Assembly (NCBI GenBank): GCA_028710655.1
Contig: JAQTTS010000086.1
Coordinates: 1 to 8,307 of the forward strand
Length of the DNA: 8,307 nucleotides
From: Dehalococcoidales bacterium
Lineage (GTDB): Bacteria; Chloroflexota; Dehalococcoidia; Dehalococcoidales; UBA5760
Reading direction: 5' to 3'
In this document: one piece after another, positions 5,294-8,307 of the stretch
How positions within the stretch are numbered: the first letter of the stretch is position 1
Layout of the letters: every line of letters starts with the position of its first letter
The notes under the pieces: model-generated
Databases searched by the model: none
Told to the model about the DNA's origin: nothing
What the model saw: only the letters and a program-made list of their open reading frames with translations
Made by a program: the position numbers and the translations under genes

Positions 5294-7300
5294 TACTTCT
5301 TCGTCCCATTCTCCAATCCCGGCCGCTAAATCTTCCGGTTCTCCGGGCGTGTCGCGCGTCTTTTCGCCCCAAAAACGCCGGGCGATGTAGAAGGAAGGGA
5401 AGTTCCAAAATTCCCGGCTAAACTCGTCTGATACTGTGCCGGAGTCTGGATAGGTCATTTTTGTATCAATGTGAGCATACCACGCTAAGAACCACTCTGA
5501 TAGCGTGCGGTCTGAGGGTAGGTTAGGCTGGAAGGCGAAGGGGTGAATATGAGCCGCGCACGGAGGGAAGGCTTTAACCAGTTGCTTCATGGTCACAGCC
5601 GTATTAGCAGCGATTTGAGACACGACGAGCGGCATAACGGAGGTTACACCGTGAGCCATCCCGTCACGGATGAATTTCTGATTGATACGGTAACGGCCCT
5701 TTCCGTGCAGGCGCACCTTCTCAGGTGCAGGCTTGCCCGATATCATCAACCCTGATACGGAAGTATACCGCTTGAGCGAGAGTATGCGAGTGGTGCAACT
5801 GTGACCTTCACAGTCGGCCGCTATGGGGCTCAGGCGGGCGTTCAGGCGGGACACCATACTTTCATCCACCGGCCCGGAGAACTGCATACATACGCTGTCT
5901 GTGTCGCTGTAGAGCCACTTCATACCCATAAGACGGCACTCGTCCACCATCTCAAGAAGGGCAAGATGAACCCTTGAGGTGATTATTCCCGCTATCGTCA
6001 TATTCGTGTGCGCTGTGGTAAAGGGAGACCGCTGGGCCTTTATCCCGTAGGATGTATTCGAGAGGAACTTATAATAATCATAGAGCGTTGTTTTCCCGTG
6101 AGACTTCTTCTCAGCGTCTTTAAGACCATTCCAGACGGCCGGAAGCGATGACTCGCACGGGTTCAAGGGAATGGGCTGATAGGCTTCCAGCACCGTTATG
6201 ATAGCGTCGGGGAATAGGAGCCGAAGAGCGGCTATATCGAAGTTCCAGAGCCATAAAGTATGTAAAGCGTCAACGGTGAATATCTTAAGGGATTTATTGA
6301 TTGAGGTGAGCACGGCCGATGAACTCACTTTACAGAGCACCGGAGACTCCCGTGAGGATATTAAGGGAGAATCCGGGGAAATAACTTCCCACGAGTAAGT
6401 GAGGTATCGGTCTGTGTTCATATGCTCGATAACGGAAGCGTAGGCGCCTTTCAGGTCAAACCAGACCGTGTTTTCGACCGTGCCACGATGTAAGGCAAGG
6501 GTTATCCCTCCGTGGTAGGCTTCTTCGAGCGCGGCCGTTAAGTGGGCGTCGTGGTCACGAGTGACGTTATCTTTACGCCACGTCGATAACTCAGGATATG
6601 CAGCCTCATATGCCTTCTTGGTGAAGGTTGCAGGCGTCTTGACGAAGCACCAATCTTCAGCGGTATAGCCGCTGAGAGCGCCGATATCGTCAACATGGGA
6701 CAGAAAGACGTGGAACAACTCTTCGAGCCTATCTACGTCTTGATAGCGGTAAGCGTCGGTTAGCGCTATGGCTTCGGAGTAGGGGATAGGTTCAATGCCT
6801 AATTCACGCTTGATGAGGGATTTAAGGGATATGGAGCCGTTGCGCCCGTCGTCAATAAGGATAGACCACAGTTTCAGAAGGTCGATAACGGGCGTGCTGT
6901 GCGGGCGGGGTGACTTCTTCGAGTATGGGACGCCGGAAGGTGAAGCAAGGCGCCTATAGGGTTTGATGAGGTTACGGAAGCCTGAGATACGGCGCACCTT
7001 GTAGGCGTTACCGAAGAGCACGAGCCGATAATAGGAGCCGTATTCCCCGGCTATCCACTCCCACGAGTTGAGGCCGGGGAAGCCGCCACTCAGAGCGCCT
7101 AGGTCATAAGGAGCGTTGAACATAACGACGCCTGAAGCCTCAGCCCACAGCCCGGCTAGGAATGTATGGGTCTCGTCGTTAAACTTCTCTATGATGCCGT
7201 GAGCGCCCTTAAAACGCCACTGGATACTGAGAAGGCGTTTAGAGGACGGGTCGCTCTCTGTGTCGATGTAGAGAAGTGAATACTTCTCTACGGACTCCAA
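5273..7300 (-). CDS. polB: Family B DNA polymerase with 3'-5' exonuclease domain (675 aa)
   Basis: Replicative-type DNA polymerase. Exonuclease motifs: Exo I YIDTES (Asp13, Glu15), Exo II NAPYD (Asn62, Asp66), Exo III YRYQD (Tyr184, Asp188). Then YHGG (262-265), which links the exo and polymerase domains; motif A FDLKGAYAS (Asp282); motif B K411-x3-NTSYG (to Gly419); motif C YSDTDS (Asp466, Asp468); and KRY (510-512). All catalytic residues are present, so it should polymerise and proofread. It is shorter than cellular family B enzymes (about 750-1000 aa) and nearer to protein-primed viral ones (about 550-700). Motifs A and B are about 130 residues apart, as in phi29, but B to C is only about 47, leaving no room for a phi29-type TPR2. 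Start is TTG 7300 with SD GGTGAT, overlapping the upstream gene by 13 bases. Priming mode is unresolved. Confidence 0.95.
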   Translation of the reverse strand: MESVEKYSLLYIDTESDPSSKRLLSIQWRFKGAHGIIEKFNDETHTFLAGLWAEASGVVMFNAPYDLGALSGGFPGLNSWEWIAGEYGSYYRLVLFGNAYKVRRISGFRNLIKPYRRLASPSGVPYSKKSPRPHSTPVIDLLKLWSILIDDGRNGSISLKSLIKRELGIEPIPYSEAIALTDAYRYQDVDRLEELFHVFLSHVDDIGALSGYTAEDWCFVKTPATFTKKAYEAAYPELSTWRKDNVTRDHDAHLTAALEEAYHGGITLALHRGTVENTVWFDLKGAYASVIEHMNTDRYLTYSWEVISPDSPLISSRESPVLCKVSSSAVLTSINKSLKIFTVDALHTLWLWNFDIAALRLLFPDAIITVLEAYQPIPLNPCESSLPAVWNGLKDAEKKSHGKTTLYDYYKFLSNTSYGIKAQRSPFTTAHTNMTIAGIITSRVHLALLEMVDECRLMGMKWLYSDTDSVCMQFSGPVDESMVSRLNARLSPIAADCEGHSCTTRILSLKRYTSVSGLMISGKPAPEKVRLHGKGRYRINQKFIRDGMAHGVTSVMPLVVSQIAANTAVTMKQLVKAFPPCAAHIHPFAFQPNLPSDRTLSEWFLAWYAHIDTKMTYPDSGTVSDEFSREFWNFPSFYIARRFWGEKTRDTPGEPEDLAAGIGEWDEEVSWLYEP

Positions 7301-7674
7301 TTATAATCACCGCTGTCGAAGGGCTCTAAAGCCGCGAAGGAGGGGTCTGAGACAGACATTTTACCGGCAAGGGCGCCGGTCGGAGTGTTCTTATCAAGAG
7401 CAGACGGACGAGATACGACAGCGCCAACTTCAGACCATCCATCGACGCCGGATTGAGTAGCAAACTCAATAGATACACGCATGCGGCCATCGTCGCCCTT
7501 TACACCGTATTCTTGCATGATGTTCTTCGGGATGTTAACCCGGCCGTCACGGCCGACCATGAAGCGGTTCTCTCCTATGGAGACAGTAGCACCGGCTTGA
7601 GCCTTACCATAGGAGCCGAAGGGCCGGAAGCCGCCACGACCGTCTGAGCGTGCAGCCACGACGAAGCGGGCCAC
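7288..7674 (-). CDS. AbrB/SpoVT-like swapped-hairpin protein (128 aa)
   Basis: GTG start at 7674, immediately after the TAA of the upstream gene, with an SD-like GGAAGTGG just before. Residues about 38-71 read FMVGRDGRVNIPKN, then IMQEYGVKGDDGRMRVSIEF. This matches the AbrB/MazE-type swapped-hairpin pattern (strand, GR-x-x-IP, short helix, lGv-xxGD, strand), a DNA-binding fold common in archaea and their viruses. The N-terminal 35 residues are Gly/Arg-rich (ARSDGRGGFRPFGSYG), and the C-terminal 57 residues are Ser/Asp/Gly-rich without a recognised domain, so it is longer than minimal AbrB proteins. It overlaps the polymerase gene by 13 bases, which suggests coupled expression. A transcriptional regulator of the replication operon, or a DNA-binding replication accessory, is likely. 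A single-stranded-DNA binder is an alternative. Confidence 0.55.
   Translation of the reverse strand: MARFVVAARSDGRGGFRPFGSYGKAQAGATVSIGENRFMVGRDGRVNIPKNIMQEYGVKGDDGRMRVSIEFATQSGVDGWSEVGAVVSRPSALDKNTPTGALAGKMSVSDPSFAALEPFDSGDYNWSP
7306..7311 (-). promoter_or_regulatory. SD site (GGTGAT) supporting the TTG start of the polymerase
   Basis: On the minus strand GGTGAT lies 5 bases before TTG 7300 and inside the end of the AbrB-like gene. No in-frame ATG exists between here and the Exo I motif, and Met60 lies after Exo I, so the TTG is the only sensible start. Confidence 0.65.
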
Positions 7675-7917
7675 TTATACCACTTCCAGAGAGCAAGGGT
7701 CTGATTCATCACGCCAATGCAGCGTGAAGCGGTTAGCGTCGAGCGCACATGACATAGGAAAGTGGATAGGGTTGTTTACGCATTGCATCACCTGAAGGGT
7801 TGAGCAGCCGACTAACTCACGAATTGAGCCCGGCTTCATGAAGGTAGCATAAGCCTGATGACACAGAGCGCACTTTAGCGGGACGCGAAGCGTTGAGCCT
7901 GAAGGGAGAACTGACAT
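7675..7917 (-). CDS. Cysteine-rich protein of unknown function (80 aa)
   Basis: ATG at 7917 overlaps the stop of the upstream nuclease gene by one base (TAATG). GAGGTG lies 8 bases before it as SD. The protein has six cysteines in 80 residues (16, 19, 38, 46, 57, 75), with a CALC pair (C16-x2-C19) followed by His20. This suggests one zinc site, with the CxxC as half of it and C38/C46 or C57 as candidate partners. The C-terminal RFTLHWRDES looks like a beta strand. No family is recognised. The operon position between nuclease and AbrB-like gene implies a role in DNA metabolism or regulation. Confidence 0.65.
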   Translation of the reverse strand: MSVLPSGSTLRVPLKCALCHQAYATFMKPGSIRELVGCSTLQVMQCVNNPIHFPMSCALDANRFTLHWRDESDPCSLEVV

Positions 7918-8307
7918 TAGTATGACACCTCAGGAAAGAGGTGAGTCCAGACGATTTGAGAAGTCCCGCGCGGTCTTACATACTCGTGCTCCTCTAGGAA
8001 GGAAGCGGTGACGAGTTTAGCGAAGAGTAAGGCGCCATCCTCAGCGATGACAAAGAAGGCGTAGTTGCCGTCTGCACGGAGAAGCGCGGCATGCTGGAAG
8101 CGGGGAAGGTAGAAGCGGCCGCGCCGACGAGCGCGAGAGTTCCCAGCGTCGGTTATCCAGTTCATGCAGGTCTTGACTTCGAGAGGCGCGCCATTGTAGG
8201 TGCCGTCGTGAATGGCGTTGGTCGCAATTTCGGTTTGATACATAATAGAGGCGTAGTTTTCGCCTAGGCGCCCGTTACGGGATGCCTTTTGATTCTGTTG
8301 GGCAAGG
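7917..8307 (-). CDS. PD-(D/E)XK-fold nuclease, resolvase-like, 5' end outside the window
   Basis: The minus-strand frame is open to the window's right edge, giving 129 visible residues. An ATG at 8243 is in frame but has no SD and would cut off a conserved N-terminal helix, so I treat it as internal. Visible residues: SRNGRLGENYAS (Glu16), then HDGTYNG (Asp34), then PLEVKT (Glu43, Lys45). The E-x17-D-x8-E-x-K spacing is the active-site layout of PD-(D/E)XK nucleases, and the 'GRxGE' helix is typical of archaeal Holliday-junction resolvase (Hjc)-like members. Later, RFYLPRFQHAALL and YAFFVIAEDG fit the following helix and beta strand. Likely substrate is branched or replication-intermediate DNA, consistent with the polymerase downstream. 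A restriction-type endonuclease is the alternative. Confidence 0.65.
   Translation of the reverse strand, partial: LAQQNQKASRNGRLGENYASIMYQTEIATNAIHDGTYNGAPLEVKTCMNWITDAGNSRARRRGRFYLPRFQHAALLRADGNYAFFVIAEDGALLFAKLVTASFLEEHEYVRPRGTSQIVWTHLFPEVSY

Noticed and set aside
5543..5755. Short plus-strand open frame inside the polymerase gene
   Set aside because: It lies antisense to conserved polymerase sequence with no SD; the polymerase motifs leave no doubt about the coding strand.
8247..8264. AGGCG...CGCCT hairpin near the right edge as a promoter or operator element
   Set aside because: It falls inside the reading frame of the nuclease, which continues to the edge, so it is more simply coding sequence.
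1..8307. tRNA, rRNA, CRISPR array, insertion sequence, attachment site or terminal inverted repeat
   Set aside because: I saw no cloverleaf, spaced direct repeats, transposase motifs or matching ends in the window. The genome termini, if any, lie outside.
1..8307. Internal promoters (TATA/BRE or -35/-10) in the gene gaps
   Set aside because: The gaps are at most about 20 bases and filled by SD sites. No convincing promoter was seen, so both operons are probably transcribed from outside the window.

Overview
The window looks like part of a compact DNA virus (or virus-derived) genome with about 50% GC by eye. Genes are packed end to end, with stops and starts overlapping or a few bases apart. 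There are no rRNA, tRNA, CRISPR or insertion-sequence signals. Two gene blocks converge on each other. Positions 1-5271 read rightward and look like a virion or structural module. Positions 8307-5273 read leftward and look like a replication module built around a family B DNA polymerase. The host cannot be named. A viral family B polymerase, an AbrB-type swapped-hairpin protein and a resolvase-like PD-(D/E)XK nuclease together fit an archaeal virus well, but a bacterial host is not excluded. Shine-Dalgarno sites are clear, so the host uses leadered, SD-guided translation.

Left block, in order: the end of a charged helical protein (cut by the window edge); a 57-aa C2H2 zinc-finger protein; a 248-aa beta-rich protein that is the best capsid candidate here; a 92-aa small virion-like protein; a 339-aa fibre-like protein with the N-terminal and C-terminal signatures seen in phage tail fibres; a 42-aa single-span membrane protein; a 62-aa coiled coil; a 169-aa protein built almost wholly of 11-residue amphipathic repeats; a 548-aa protein with six degenerate helical repeats; and a 33-aa charged peptide. 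No terminase, portal, tape measure or packaging ATPase is visible, so the virion type is unresolved and a non-tailed virus is possible.

Right block, in transcription order from the right edge: a PD-(D/E)XK nuclease running off the edge, an 80-aa cysteine-rich protein, a 128-aa AbrB-like protein, and the 675-aa polymerase with all exonuclease and polymerase motifs. These four genes are joined by stop/start contacts or overlaps and are probably one operon for DNA replication, recombination and control. The blocks meet with one base between the stop codons, where a perfect inverted repeat may end transcription in both directions.

The most striking DNA-level signal is the complete absence of the tetramers GATC and GTAC, and a single AGCT, over the whole 8.3 kb. 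Other palindromic tetramers such as CTAG and CATG are present. This suggests long exposure to restriction systems with those specificities in the host. The most unusual proteins are the 11-mer repeat protein and the six-repeat protein beside it.
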